A stretch of DNA of 33,449 nucleotides. Origin: a virus. The notes under the pieces were generated by a model, which was not told where the DNA came from, did no database searches, and saw nothing but the letters and a program-made list of their open reading frames with translations. Position 1 is the first letter of the stretch. Each line of letters starts with the position of its first letter. Positions 21,051 through 27,490 of the stretch are shown here, in pieces. A program made the translations under genes and the position numbers. The stretch spans positions 1-33,449 of IMG/VR virus record IMGVR_UViG_3300010233_000020, one strand, 5' to 3'.

Positions 21051-21362
21051 TCACTCTTGTACAGTAAGAATTATCCCTTTGCGATAGTCAATCTCGAATT
21101 GCTCCAACACCTTGCGGACTGCTGCAAACTTCTGAGAGAAGTGAAGAGTAGCAAAATAGTTCTCCAGTGCTTCCAGAACCTTCTTCTCTCCCTCCTGCAC
21201 TCCTAGATCGAATGCACTGGACTCTGTTCTCATATCGCTGATGATCCCATTCTGGAAGTCGATCAGTTCAAGCAATCGAATGACTGTAAGACCTGAAATA
21301 GAGTCAAATCGCTTATCATGTGTCTGCTGTCGTAATACTTCCAGTTGTTCGTTGCTAATCAT
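21051..21362 (-). CDS. Repeated-family member
   Basis: A 103-residue protein, ISNEQLEVLRQQTHDKRFDS at the start, then the core LLELIDFQNGIISDMRTESS AFDLGVQEGEKKVLEALENY (about residues 29-68) and a helical C-terminus ending QFEIDYRKGIILTVQE. This copy has nearly the consensus core and almost nothing else, so it may show the minimal fold. The start at 21362 overlaps the upstream stop (ATGA). Confidence 0.8.
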   Translation of the reverse strand: MISNEQLEVLRQQTHDKRFDSISGLTVIRLLELIDFQNGIISDMRTESSAFDLGVQEGEKKVLEALENYFATLHFSQKFAAVRKVLEQFEIDYRKGIILTVQE

Positions 21363-21601
21363 GGTTGCTGTCCCTGAAGTGCTTTCCTGTAGTAGCCCCT
21401 CCTCCACGCTTCTCTAGCTCTCCTCAAACACTCGGAACAACGACAGACTGAAAATGTATCAAGGGGACTGGAACACCTTGTACACACCCCCTGTTCTCGT
21501 CGTTTCTCTCGTTTCCTCTCATCACTCCTTCGCTGCTGTTCTCGTCTTCGCTCCGCTCTCTCCTCATCACTAATGTTCAATCTTGGTCTGCCTCTCCCCA
21601 T
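21359..21601 (-). CDS. Basic zinc-binding protein
   Basis: An 80-residue protein starting GRGRPRLNISDEERAERRRE with a long arginine/glutamate helix, then CTRCSSPLDTFSVCRCSECL (C-x2-C, C-x-C-x2-C) and a basic RRAREAWRRGYYRKALQ tail. The pattern of a basic helix plus a compact zinc site is common in small DNA-binding proteins of phages and mobile elements. The ATG at 21601 follows the GGGGAGAGG region; a longer frame upstream is unlike the family style and is rejected. It lies divergent to the recombinase gene and may bind the inverted repeat between them; this is inference. Confidence 0.75.
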   Translation of the reverse strand: MGRGRPRLNISDEERAERRREQQRRSDERKREKRREQGVCTRCSSPLDTFSVCRCSECLRRAREAWRRGYYRKALQGQQP

Positions 21602-21670
21602 TGAAAATCCTCTTGATTCAGACTTGACGGAAATTTGTCTGTTTGAGTAGTGTTCTGTTTGCGTCGAAAT

Positions 21671-21708
21671 GGAATAGCGAGTAACTTTGGTAGGGAACTC
21701 GCTACTCC
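21671..21708. promoter_or_regulatory. Inverted repeat in the divergent gap before the recombinase
   Basis: GGAATAGCGAGT (21671-21682) and ACTCGCTACTCC (21697-21708) pair over 12 positions with one mismatch, spaced by 14 bases. The site lies 23 bases before the recombinase start and could be an operator or part of a recombination site. Confidence 0.55.
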
Positions 21709-21731
21709 AAAACCGCAAGCAACACGTTCAC

Positions 21732-22397
21732 ATGAAGAATTCTAATCTAGACAGAAATAATGTCAACAAAATCCTTCTCAGACCCTCTGATGTGGTCTTC
21801 CCTTTCGAGATAATCCCACTCGACAAAGCAGCTATCGTCCTATGTCGAGTCTCTGGGTCTTATCAACGATGGAATGGGAATTTACAGGATCAAAAATCAA
21901 ACCTCATGTCTGAATTGCTACGGAGGGGAATTGTCATTCACTCCATTATCGAACAGACAGGGGACGGGAGGGAAATCGAATGGTTAGCTAGTGCTATCAG
22001 GGAAGCGAAACGGATCGGAGGAATTCTTGTAGCGGAATCAATGGATCGGATCATGAGACCAGCACTATTTGATATTCACTGGAGACCACACGAAAGATTG
22101 ACAACAGAGGAGCTAATCAGATTACAGCTAATGCTGGAGGGAGTTCCCACTTTTACACTCATCCATCCCAATACACCTTTTCCTCAAGTCCGCTCCATCC
22201 AGACGAAAAGGGGAATGAGACAGGAAATGACAAGGAAAACGAGAAGGGAATTGATGAGGGAAAAGACAATGGAAGCTCTCGCTATGGGATGTAGTACACG
22301 CAATACAGCAGAGTACCTATCTGCTCTCTTCAATACGAAAATCTCTCATATGACCATTCAGCGATGGAGCAAGGAATTCCTTCTGGAAATGAATTAG
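21732..22397 (+). CDS. Small serine recombinase / resolvase-like protein
   Basis: A 221-residue protein with the resolvase N-terminal domain: AAIVLCRVSGSYQRWNGNLQ (S41 in 'CRVS' is the expected nucleophile, R39 beside it), then LMSELLRRGIVIHSIIEQTG and a 'GGILVAESMDRIMRP' segment (R106, R109) equal to the family's 'ldRlxR'. A basic helix (KTRRELMREKTMEALAMGCS) leads to a C-terminal HTH (TRNTAEYLSALFNTKISHMT IQRWSKE). Family role: site-specific DNA inversion, resolution or integration. It is shorter than large integrases. Start choice ATG 21732; a TTG at 21687 lies inside the inverted repeat. Confidence 0.8.
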   Translation: MKNSNLDRNNVNKILLRPSDVVFPFEIIPLDKAAIVLCRVSGSYQRWNGNLQDQKSNLMSELLRRGIVIHSIIEQTGDGREIEWLASAIREAKRIGGILVAESMDRIMRPALFDIHWRPHERLTTEELIRLQLMLEGVPTFTLIHPNTPFPQVRSIQTKRGMRQEMTRKTRRELMREKTMEALAMGCSTRNTAEYLSALFNTKISHMTIQRWSKEFLLEMN

Positions 22398-22522
22398 AGA
22401 GTAAAGACAAGACATACTAACGTTGTTCTGTCGTCTCAGGAAGAGAAAACAATAAGCAATTCCCTTGTTTTCCGATGAATTGAGAAAATGCTGATGGGGA
22501 GTCAAAAGACAAATGTTACAGG

Positions 22523-22840
22523 CTATTCCCGTTCCTTCCACGCCTTTTCAATTCCTAATGCAACGAGATGACCTGCTACTACAACCTGATTGGGCAATTC
22601 GTGGGGTTCGCAAGTCATTCTCAGGGTCGTATTCCGCAAATACTCTATTACCCATTCCACTCCGTCTTGCATTCCCTGAGAATACAAACCACTATCGCTT
22701 CTCTGGTCGGAGATAATACCCTTTTGAAATTCGATTAGATCAAGAATATCGAGAAGCAATTTCTTGTAGACTCGCGGATTGAGGTCTTGCTCTGATTGCA
22801 ACCACTCAGTAAATTCCGTCAGCACTTTATCAGTAATCAT
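22523..22840 (-). CDS. Repeated-family member (last of four in tandem)
   Basis: A 105-residue protein: ITDKVLTEFTEWLQSEQDLN, then LLDILDLIEFQKGIISDQRS DSGLYSQGMQDGVEWVIEYL (about residues 27-66), and a C-terminus with MTCEPHELPNQVVVAGHLVA and a final EKAWKERE. The C-terminal part is shared loosely with the neighbours at 22837 and 23220, which also end 'AxKERE/AWRTKEQ'. ATGA overlap sets the start at 22840. The 125 bp between its stop and the recombinase stop at 22397 contain no gene I can support. Confidence 0.8.
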   Translation of the reverse strand: MITDKVLTEFTEWLQSEQDLNPRVYKKLLLDILDLIEFQKGIISDQRSDSGLYSQGMQDGVEWVIEYLRNTTLRMTCEPHELPNQVVVAGHLVALGIEKAWKERE

Positions 22841-23223
22841 GATTCTCGTTCCTTGAACGCCATGAGGATGCCCATAATGTCGGATTCCTCGATTGGTTGT
22901 CTGCTCATCTCTCTGCTCCTCTCGACTGTGTTTCCGTCTGGAAGCATTTGCAAAACCTCTCTGGAGTTGAATGTCACGATGGGTCGTTCCTTCCGCAAAT
23001 ACTCCATGACCCACTTGACTCCTTCCTCCATCCCGACAGAGTAAGCAGAGGATTCGCTCTTGAGATCGGAGATGAGACCTTGAAGGAAGGCAATCATTCC
23101 GTCTCTATCCTGAATTACCTTAATCAATTCCACTATATAATGGGTGTCTACTGGTAATGAGCGAGGATTGGATTCCTGAGTCAATCTCCTCCAGAGCATT
23201 TTGATTTCTTCTGCTGTCATCAT
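22837..23223 (-). CDS. Repeated-family member
   Basis: A 128-residue protein: MTAEEIKMLWRRLTQESNPR ... ELIKVIQDRDGMIAFLQGLI then SDLKSESSAYSVGMEEGVKW VMEYLRKERPIVTFNSREVL. The core is close to the consensus, with SDLKSESSAY intact. A C-terminal extension includes LPDGNTVERSREMSRQP and ends AFKERES. The start is at 23223, where ATGATG overlaps the upstream stop. It is one of four consecutive paralogues, so it probably arose by tandem duplication. Confidence 0.8.
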   Translation of the reverse strand: MMTAEEIKMLWRRLTQESNPRSLPVDTHYIVELIKVIQDRDGMIAFLQGLISDLKSESSAYSVGMEEGVKWVMEYLRKERPIVTFNSREVLQMLPDGNTVERSREMSRQPIEESDIMGILMAFKERES

Positions 23224-23696
23224 TGCTCTTTTGTCCTCCATGCTTCCAGCAATTTCTTGATGATGGAGATGTAGTCATTCTGAACGAGGAATGTACTCAC
23301 CTCATATCCGCCAATATCGTCAGGTCTATCTGTAGCGGCAACAAGTGTTCCTCCTACCCACATTGTAGGTTCTGCCGGGAGTGTCCTGATTACTGATCCT
23401 ATCGGTAATCGAAATGTCCTCTTCTCTGGATTCGCTACTGCCTTGTCCATCTCCTCTTGCAAATGCTTCATGACCCATTCAATTCCTGCTTCCCGTCCGA
23501 GATCGTATCCCGTTGACTCGGATTTCAAATCAGAAATCAATCCGTCTCGGAAGTCGATTTCCTCGAATAGCTTCTGACAGCAATTGCAAAAGGAACTCGT
23601 TAGATTCTCTCGCTCTGGCCATTCCCCTAGCTCAATTCGTCGCTCCTGCTGTCTCTTGACATATTGCTTGAGAGAGGTAATTTCTTCATTGTTCAT
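23220..23696 (-). CDS. Repeated-family member, longest of the tandem four
   Basis: A 158-residue protein: NNEEITSLKQYVKRQQERRI, a CNCC cysteine cluster, then LFEEIDFRDGLISDLKSEST GYDLGREAGIEWVMKHLQEE (about residues 43-82). The C-terminal 70 residues include a beta-like segment (TFRLPIGSVIRTLPAEPTMW VGGTLVAATD) not present in shorter members, and end LLEAWRTKEQ. The start at 23696 overlaps the upstream stop (ATGA). Function unknown. Confidence 0.8.
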   Translation of the reverse strand: MNNEEITSLKQYVKRQQERRIELGEWPERENLTSSFCNCCQKLFEEIDFRDGLISDLKSESTGYDLGREAGIEWVMKHLQEEMDKAVANPEKRTFRLPIGSVIRTLPAEPTMWVGGTLVAATDRPDDIGGYEVSTFLVQNDYISIIKKLLEAWRTKEQ

Positions 23697-24043
23697 TGAT
23701 TTCGTTCCTTCCATTCCTTGACAAATTGCAGGAGAGCAAAATTAGCTCCTGATTGGTCGTGGTCATATTCATCGTAGCTATCTGCATACTGTACCAGAGC
23801 ATCAAGGATTTGTTTGTTACCTGCTTCCATTCCTGCTTGATACGCTCCTGACTCGCTTTGACAGTCGGACAGGATTCCCTGCAACGCTTCGATTTCGTTG
23901 ATAAGTCTACGAATGGTACTTATGTCTGATTTCTTTTCCTCCTTTGCTGCCCTAGGTGTGACGTGCCAATTTTCGATAACTGAATCATCCCACTCCTCAA
24001 CGTCATTCTTGATCGGAGCGAGAATCTCAGATAGCGTTTTCAT
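23693..24043 (-). CDS. Repeated-family member
   Basis: A 116-residue protein: KTLSEILAPIKNDVEEWDDS ... ISTIRRLINEIEALQGILSD then CQSESGAYQAGMEAGNKQIL DALVQYADS. The C-terminus ends ALLQFVKEWKERNQ, matching the basic 'KEWKER' end of the neighbour at 22523. It is the first of the tandem four in transcription order and overlaps the TIGR02996 gene upstream by 17 bases, so both families are in one operon. Confidence 0.8.
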   Translation of the reverse strand: MKTLSEILAPIKNDVEEWDDSVIENWHVTPRAAKEEKKSDISTIRRLINEIEALQGILSDCQSESGAYQAGMEAGNKQILDALVQYADSYDEYDHDQSGANFALLQFVKEWKERNQ

Positions 24044-24362
24044 GGTGTTTCATTTCCTCCAGAAAGGGGATCAGAGCAGCAATGGATTGAGCAAAAGACA
24101 TAAGACCATATTTTTTGAGGTCAATTTTCCTCACCCATTCCTTATCGGGTAAATTGCTATTCGGGTCATTTCCCAAAAAGATATACCAGTCGAAATGATC
24201 GTAGTCTTGTTCTGGATAGTGTTTCGTCATTCCGCACCAGCGATAGACTTGAGACAATTCCCACTGACCCTCCTCTTCCAGTCGATCCGCTACGATCAAA
24301 TACAGATCATGGTTCTTGTGGTCGAGAGCGAGAGCAGCAATCAATTCGTCTGCTGTTGTCAT
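24027..24362 (-). CDS. TIGR02996-domain protein
   Basis: A 111-residue protein: TTADELIAALALDHKNHDLY LIVADRLEEEGQWELSQVYR then WCGMTKHYPEQDYDHFDWYI. The TIGR02996 domain covers residues 1-42. The C-terminus, FAQSIAALIPFLEEMKHHEN, matches the 'LIPFxxEM' ends of the two copies upstream. The start at 24362 (TTADELI) mirrors the start of the other members. It is separated from the next copy by a palindromic hairpin, yet keeps the same orientation. Confidence 0.85.
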   Translation of the reverse strand: MTTADELIAALALDHKNHDLYLIVADRLEEEGQWELSQVYRWCGMTKHYPEQDYDHFDWYIFLGNDPNSNLPDKEWVRKIDLKKYGLMSFAQSIAALIPFLEEMKHHENAI

Positions 24363-24398
24363 GTTCGTTATTCCTGAACGCATAAATAAGAATTCATA

Positions 24399-24420
24399 AG
24401 ATACTGCACTTTCAGTATTT
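24399..24420. repeat. Palindromic repeat, copy B
   Basis: ATACTG, CACTTT loop, CAGTAT (24401-24418): the inverse of the copy at 28106-28127, with the same TTCATAATYYTCTCAT flank on its right. It begins about a dozen bases after the stop of the minus gene at 24432, as a terminator would. Confidence 0.65.
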
Positions 24421-24431
24421 TCATAATCTTC

Positions 24432-24782
24432 TCATGATTGCATTTCCCCGATGAAGGGAATGAGTGTCTGCAATCGTTCCCTGAGTGTGGGAGTGAAGTA
24501 AGTATCTCGTTTGTCATCATGCTCATCCCATTTATCGACAAAATCGACCCAATGTCCGGGAAAGGAATAATCCGTGTCTGCTCGCAGTAATGCCCATCCC
24601 CATCTCGGATTGAGATAGGGAACCTTCTTATTTCTGCTGCACCAACGGAAAACGACTGAGAGGGGGTAATCTCCTTCCTCTTCCAGCAAATCCGCGATGA
24701 CAAGGAACAGATCGAAATTGATGATTTGCTTTTCGAGTACAGCAGTTTCAATGACTGCTATGAGTTGATCGGAAGTAGTCAT
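24432..24782 (-). CDS. TIGR02996-domain protein
   Basis: A 116-residue protein: TTSDQLIAVIETAVLEKQII NFDLFLVIADLLEEEGDYPL then SVVFRWCSRNKKVPYLNPRW. The domain carries a four- to five-residue insertion (EKQIIN) relative to its neighbours. It keeps the RWC...KxP block and ends RLQTLIPFIGEMQS. The start at 24782 overlaps the upstream copy's stop (ATGA). Function unknown; followed by palindrome copy B. Confidence 0.85.
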   Translation of the reverse strand: MTTSDQLIAVIETAVLEKQIINFDLFLVIADLLEEEGDYPLSVVFRWCSRNKKVPYLNPRWGWALLRADTDYSFPGHWVDFVDKWDEHDDKRDTYFTPTLRERLQTLIPFIGEMQS

Positions 24783-25135
24783 GATGATTGCTCCATGAAG
24801 GGGATGAGCATTTCCATTGCTTCTCGAAACGTTCCTCTCCAGCGGGGAAGATGTGTCAGGGACGTTTGATTCCTTGTCCAATCGTCAATCTTTCCTGCCC
24901 ATTGTGTCGAGATCGTATGAGGCTGTCCCTGTTCTCCATCAATTCCTAAATCGCTGTACCAATACCATCCCTCACCAGCAGTATCAGGACATTTCTTGTA
25001 TCGCTCGCACCAGCGGAAGACGCAAGCAAGATCGAAGCTGTCCTCTTCCTCAAGCAGATCGGCAACTACAGCGTAAATGTCGAAGTCATAGGGATTCTTC
25101 TCGATGACAGCGATAAGATCGTTACTACTAATCAT
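24779..25135 (-). CDS. TIGR02996-domain protein
   Basis: A 118-residue protein: ISSNDLIAVIEKNPYDFDIY AVVADLLEEEDSFDLACVFR then WCERYKKCPDTAGEGWYWYS. The canonical 'ADLLEEEG' has D in place of the final G. The C-terminus is EAMEMLIPFMEQSS. It is the first of three adjacent TIGR02996 copies and the start of this operon segment; 66 bases upstream ends copy 4 of the dispersed element. The three copies share more with the plus-strand gene at 20568 than with those at 7438-8747. Confidence 0.85.
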   Translation of the reverse strand: MISSNDLIAVIEKNPYDFDIYAVVADLLEEEDSFDLACVFRWCERYKKCPDTAGEGWYWYSDLGIDGEQGQPHTISTQWAGKIDDWTRNQTSLTHLPRWRGTFREAMEMLIPFMEQSS

Positions 25136-25200
25136 GCGTTCATTACTCTATGATACAAAGTAAATTTGACTGTACAAACGATGAGGAAAAGGATCAGTAA

Positions 25201-25267
25201 CATACGTTTGCTATCACAAAACAGTGTCTAAAAACTCAAGAGAGGAAAAAATCGAATCCGAATGCGT
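25201..25267 (-). repeat. Dispersed intergenic element, copy 4
   Basis: Minus strand: ACGCATTCGGATTCGATTTT, a CT-rich block, then GAGTTTTTAGACACTGTTTT and GTGATAGCAAACGTATG. AGTGTCTA (25223-25230) and TAGACACT (25288-25295) form an 8-bp inverted repeat reaching beyond the element. The whole 185-bp gap 25136-25320 holds no gene. Confidence 0.7.
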
Positions 25268-25320
25268 TGAGAGGGGATCGACGCTCCTAGACACTATTTT
25301 CGTATAGTACAATCGTACAG

Positions 25321-25530
25321 TTATCCTGACTTCCTCTTGCTCCTGACTTCCTGCAATGCATCGGAGTGAGAGACTAGCTCTCCATCCTTCTCCCAGACCG
25401 CTTCCCTGTCCTTCCTTCGACTATGAATCTTGTAGCCATAGCTCCGCAATACTTGATCGTCATGCCAAGCAGACGAAGTAGATTGCGACGGGTGGATTTC
25501 GACTGGTTCCTTCTTTTCCTTTTCACTCAT
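25321..25530 (-). CDS. Hypothetical small protein
   Basis: A 69-residue, highly charged protein (SEKEKKEPVEIHPSQSTSSA, then GYKIHSRRKDREAVWEKDGE and a basic RSKRKSG end). The central part reads like a short beta-hairpin with a 'WEKDGELVSHSDAL' segment found in small DNA-associated proteins, but no family is assigned. It is the last gene of the operon that begins near 26919; its start overlaps the upstream stop (ATGA). Confidence 0.7.
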   Translation of the reverse strand: MSEKEKKEPVEIHPSQSTSSAWHDDQVLRSYGYKIHSRRKDREAVWEKDGELVSHSDALQEVRSKRKSG

Positions 25531-25781
25531 CGTCCTGTCCCTTCATTTCTGGAATCTGCATCAGAAGCACCAATGAACAGATTGATCTTGAATTCCCTTC
25601 CCGCTTCTCTCGATTGCTTGCAATCCATTGAGATATCCTTGTGTCCCGGCATCCTGAATGCTTTTCGCTGTCGTATTGTTTCCTTTTTCATTCGTTTCGG
25701 AACGATGCTTTTGTGGTTGTGCAGTTTCGAGACGGGATCGGAGCAATTAAGGGATTGACCTATGGGGTATTCATCATTCAT
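25527..25781 (-). CDS. Hypothetical small basic protein
   Basis: An 84-residue protein: NDEYPIGQSLNCSDPVSKLH NHKSIVPKRMKKETIRQRKA, then a hydrophilic C-terminus. Not recognised and composition is poorly structured, with many Lys, Arg, Ser and Asn. The ATG at 25781 overlaps the upstream stop by eight bases and its stop overlaps the next ATG, which is the main support. A second frame open at 25561-25746 is a shadow. Confidence 0.6.
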   Translation of the reverse strand: MNDEYPIGQSLNCSDPVSKLHNHKSIVPKRMKKETIRQRKAFRMPGHKDISMDCKQSREAGREFKINLFIGASDADSRNEGTGR

Positions 25782-26151
25782 TATTCAGCACCTCAATTGT
25801 TTTGTCGAGATTGTTGAAAACGACATGAGAATGATACAACAACCAGGGAGATAGAGGTTTGTCGGAAGCATTGACGAGATAGACTTTTTTCTGTCTCTCC
25901 CATGCATAGAGGATTTCCATCGAAGTACCTACGGATGGATGAGAGAAATGGACGAGGAGAGCATCGCATTCGTCAATTTCTCTCTTGTCCTGTTCGACGA
26001 TGAATTGATAGTTGAGATGTTCGCAACCTCGATAATCTCTCCTCATCGGATCAAGACATTCATGATGGAGGGAGGATTTCGCTTTCTCTCTCCAGTCCTT
26101 CGCTCCGGCATCGGAGCGATTGAAGATACCTCCTGCCAGATAGATTTTCAT
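25774..26151 (-). CDS. Nucleoside 2-deoxyribosyltransferase-like enzyme
   Basis: A 125-residue protein of the nucleoside 2-deoxyribosyltransferase / DUF4406 superfamily: KIYLAGGIFNRSD at the N-terminus, LDPMRRDYRG (about 33-42), the acidic D63 in ECDALLVHFS, and GTSMEILYAW with E79 as the expected catalytic glutamate, then KKVYLVNAS. Known members exchange bases between deoxynucleosides or hydrolyse the N-glycosidic bond, so a role in nucleotide salvage or in making or removing modified nucleotides is likely; substrate cannot be told from sequence. It lies in an operon with a zinc protein and CsrA; the start overlaps the upstream gene (ATGA). Confidence 0.85.
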   Translation of the reverse strand: MKIYLAGGIFNRSDAGAKDWREKAKSSLHHECLDPMRRDYRGCEHLNYQFIVEQDKREIDECDALLVHFSHPSVGTSMEILYAWERQKKVYLVNASDKPLSPWLLYHSHVVFNNLDKTIEVLNNE

Positions 26152-26444
26152 GATTCATCTCCTACCCAGTAACGAATAGCAGCGGAAGTATCTTTCGGAA
26201 AGCACAAGCGACCAGGGGGAGGCAGGGGAATATGTGAATGGGGTAAGGAATTCTCAAATGCCTGCAAAAGCTGACGCAGTTCTCTCCTCTCCCTGATCCA
26301 TTCTCGAAGAATCAGGGGACTATTAGCGAGAAGGAAATCCCTGTTACATCCCGTACACAACCACTCTGTCTTCCAGTCCTCAGTGAATACGCCTCCGGGG
26401 AATTCCTCTCCGAGACGCAAGCGATTGCAACAACAGCAATTCAT
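26148..26444 (-). CDS. Small HNH-like zinc protein, function unknown
   Basis: A 98-residue protein with NCCCCNRLRLGEEFPGG at its start and CTGCNRDF at about residues 30-37, two knuckles of one zinc site. The basic helix REWIRERRELRQLL and a proline-rich loop (LPHSHIPLPPPGR) follow. The layout resembles small treble-clef proteins, but the histidines of an HNH active site are not present. Both ends overlap neighbours by four bases. Confidence 0.75.
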   Translation of the reverse strand: MNCCCCNRLRLGEEFPGGVFTEDWKTEWLCTGCNRDFLLANSPLILREWIRERRELRQLLQAFENSLPHSHIPLPPPGRLCFPKDTSAAIRYWVGDES

Positions 26445-26686
26445 TTCTCTTCCCTCAGAACCTCATTGGGGACTTTGACAAATACAGAAATCTTCCCCTC
26501 TGGTAACATCACCTCCCCTAGCAATTCGTCCCGATCAATGAGGATTTCCCTGTTGTCCGAAGTGAATCCCAATCGAACCATCCCTCCTGCTCTATCCAGA
26601 AGAATGATATGTACTGTCTGCTCCTTGTCGGAGGGAGGGACTCGAATTGTGATACCCTCATTCTTGCGTCTGCGAAGGATCAGCAT
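26441..26686 (-). CDS. csrA: CsrA-family RNA-binding regulator
   Basis: An 81-residue CsrA homologue: LILRRRKNEGITIRVP at the N-terminus, VHIILLDRAGGMVRLGFTSD (about 25-44) and NREILIDRDELL (about 45-56). The first strand LILxRR and the NREI-x5-EL segment, which form the RNA-binding face in known CsrA, are conserved. CsrA dimers bind GGA motifs near ribosome sites and repress or activate translation. The tail (about 57-81) is longer than in Escherichia coli. GGAGGAATAATT precedes the ATG. It lies between two cysteine-rich proteins in one operon. Phage-borne CsrA could alter host translation; that is inference. Confidence 0.9.
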   Translation of the reverse strand: MLILRRRKNEGITIRVPPSDKEQTVHIILLDRAGGMVRLGFTSDNREILIDRDELLGEVMLPEGKISVFVKVPNEVLREEK

Positions 26687-26688
26687 AA

Positions 26689-26919
26689 TTATTCCTCCCT
26701 CTCATTTGGTCGCTTCCCGAATTCCTTCCGATCAATCATTTTCCTTGGTTGATTGGCGTTGAGACAACAGGAACAGTAGGGACGCTCCGCAATATGTCCG
26801 CAAACAAGGGGAGGAAGGTTCTTCAGACTGGAAGCAGGAGTCTGTCCCTTTGCGAGCAATTCACATCCACATCCCGCACAATTCATCATCTTCAAATCGA
26901 GATAATCAGTCTTTTTCAT
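26689..26919 (-). CDS. Small zinc-finger protein
   Basis: A 76-residue protein with CAGCGC (about residues 14-19), CGH around residue 40 and CSCC (about 49-52): enough ligands for one or two zinc ions. The end is basic then acidic (RKMIDRKEFGKRPNEREE). Not recognised. It is the first cistron of the operon that holds csrA and the deoxyribosyltransferase, and its start faces the hairpin-rich non-coding block. Confidence 0.75.
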   Translation of the reverse strand: MKKTDYLDLKMMNCAGCGCELLAKGQTPASSLKNLPPLVCGHIAERPYCSCCLNANQPRKMIDRKEFGKRPNEREE

Positions 26920-26969
26920 TCTGTTCCTTCTCTAAATGTGCTTGACAGGAAATGATCGAATAGCGTAAA

Positions 26970-27490
26970 ACGAAAAAGACGACAGATAGGAGACTTGACC
27001 TCGCTACCCGCCGTCCTTCTCGCACGAGAGTATTGTAGCTTCTACTTTCTCTCCCGTCTAGCAATAAACCAAACCTGTCAAGACCAGAAGCCGTCATCCT
27101 TGAACGGCAACAAAGCAATCCGAGCAAAAGGATTTTCAGGGAAACAGTAGTTGGCTGACTACGGCTCTGAAGCACTTCAGCACACTCCCACGCAACCCGA
27201 AAAGGCGTACATGAAGGGAGAGCAAGGATTGATAAACCCTGCAAATCGAAACGAACGATTGCTATTAGTTTCGATGAGGCGACATACCCTATGACGTATG
27301 TTTCTGGCAGTCCGTTTTGGCCACTTTGGCGGATGACTACACGCTCCCGTAACAGGGATGTCAGACGTTGTGCAAAGGTAATTCGAGAAAACAACGAAAA
27401 ACAATCATTCTCGATGGTGCAAGCGACCCGGCTCATACCACAAATCGCTAACCACTTTGTATGATACCCAATTCGTACAAAGTGGCTTTG
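26970..27490. ncRNA. Candidate large structured RNA
   Basis: This block has no credible gene but many local inverted repeats: 27090-27108 (GCCGT/ACGGC), 27117-27134 (AATCC/GGATT), 27147-27162 (GTAGT/ACTAC), 27167-27180 (CTGAA/TTCAG), 27185-27220 (CTCCC/GGGAG with inner ACGC/GCGT), 27245-27275 (ATCGAAAC/GTTTCGAT), 27282-27301 (ACATAC/GTATGT), 27345-27358 (TCCC/GGGA), 27383-27414 (TCGAGAA/TTCTCGA), 27452-27485 (CCACTTTGTA/TACAAAGTGG). Plus-strand loops are A-rich, and a TTGACA at 26942 could start a plus transcript; a TATTAT box near 27500 could start a minus one, so the strand is left open. Giant phage RNAs such as GOLLD or ROOL are the nearest known idea, but I recognise neither. The 217-codon minus frame here begins with GTG without a ribosome site and has unlike composition. 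Confidence 0.45.

Noticed and set aside
24368-24751. 127-codon minus-strand frame
   Set aside because: Overlaps the TIGR02996 gene at 24432-24782 in another frame and runs through palindrome B.
26970-27490. Group I or group II intron, tmRNA or RNase P RNA
   Set aside because: No domain V, no group I core motifs, no tRNA-like end and no RNase P signature could be found by eye.
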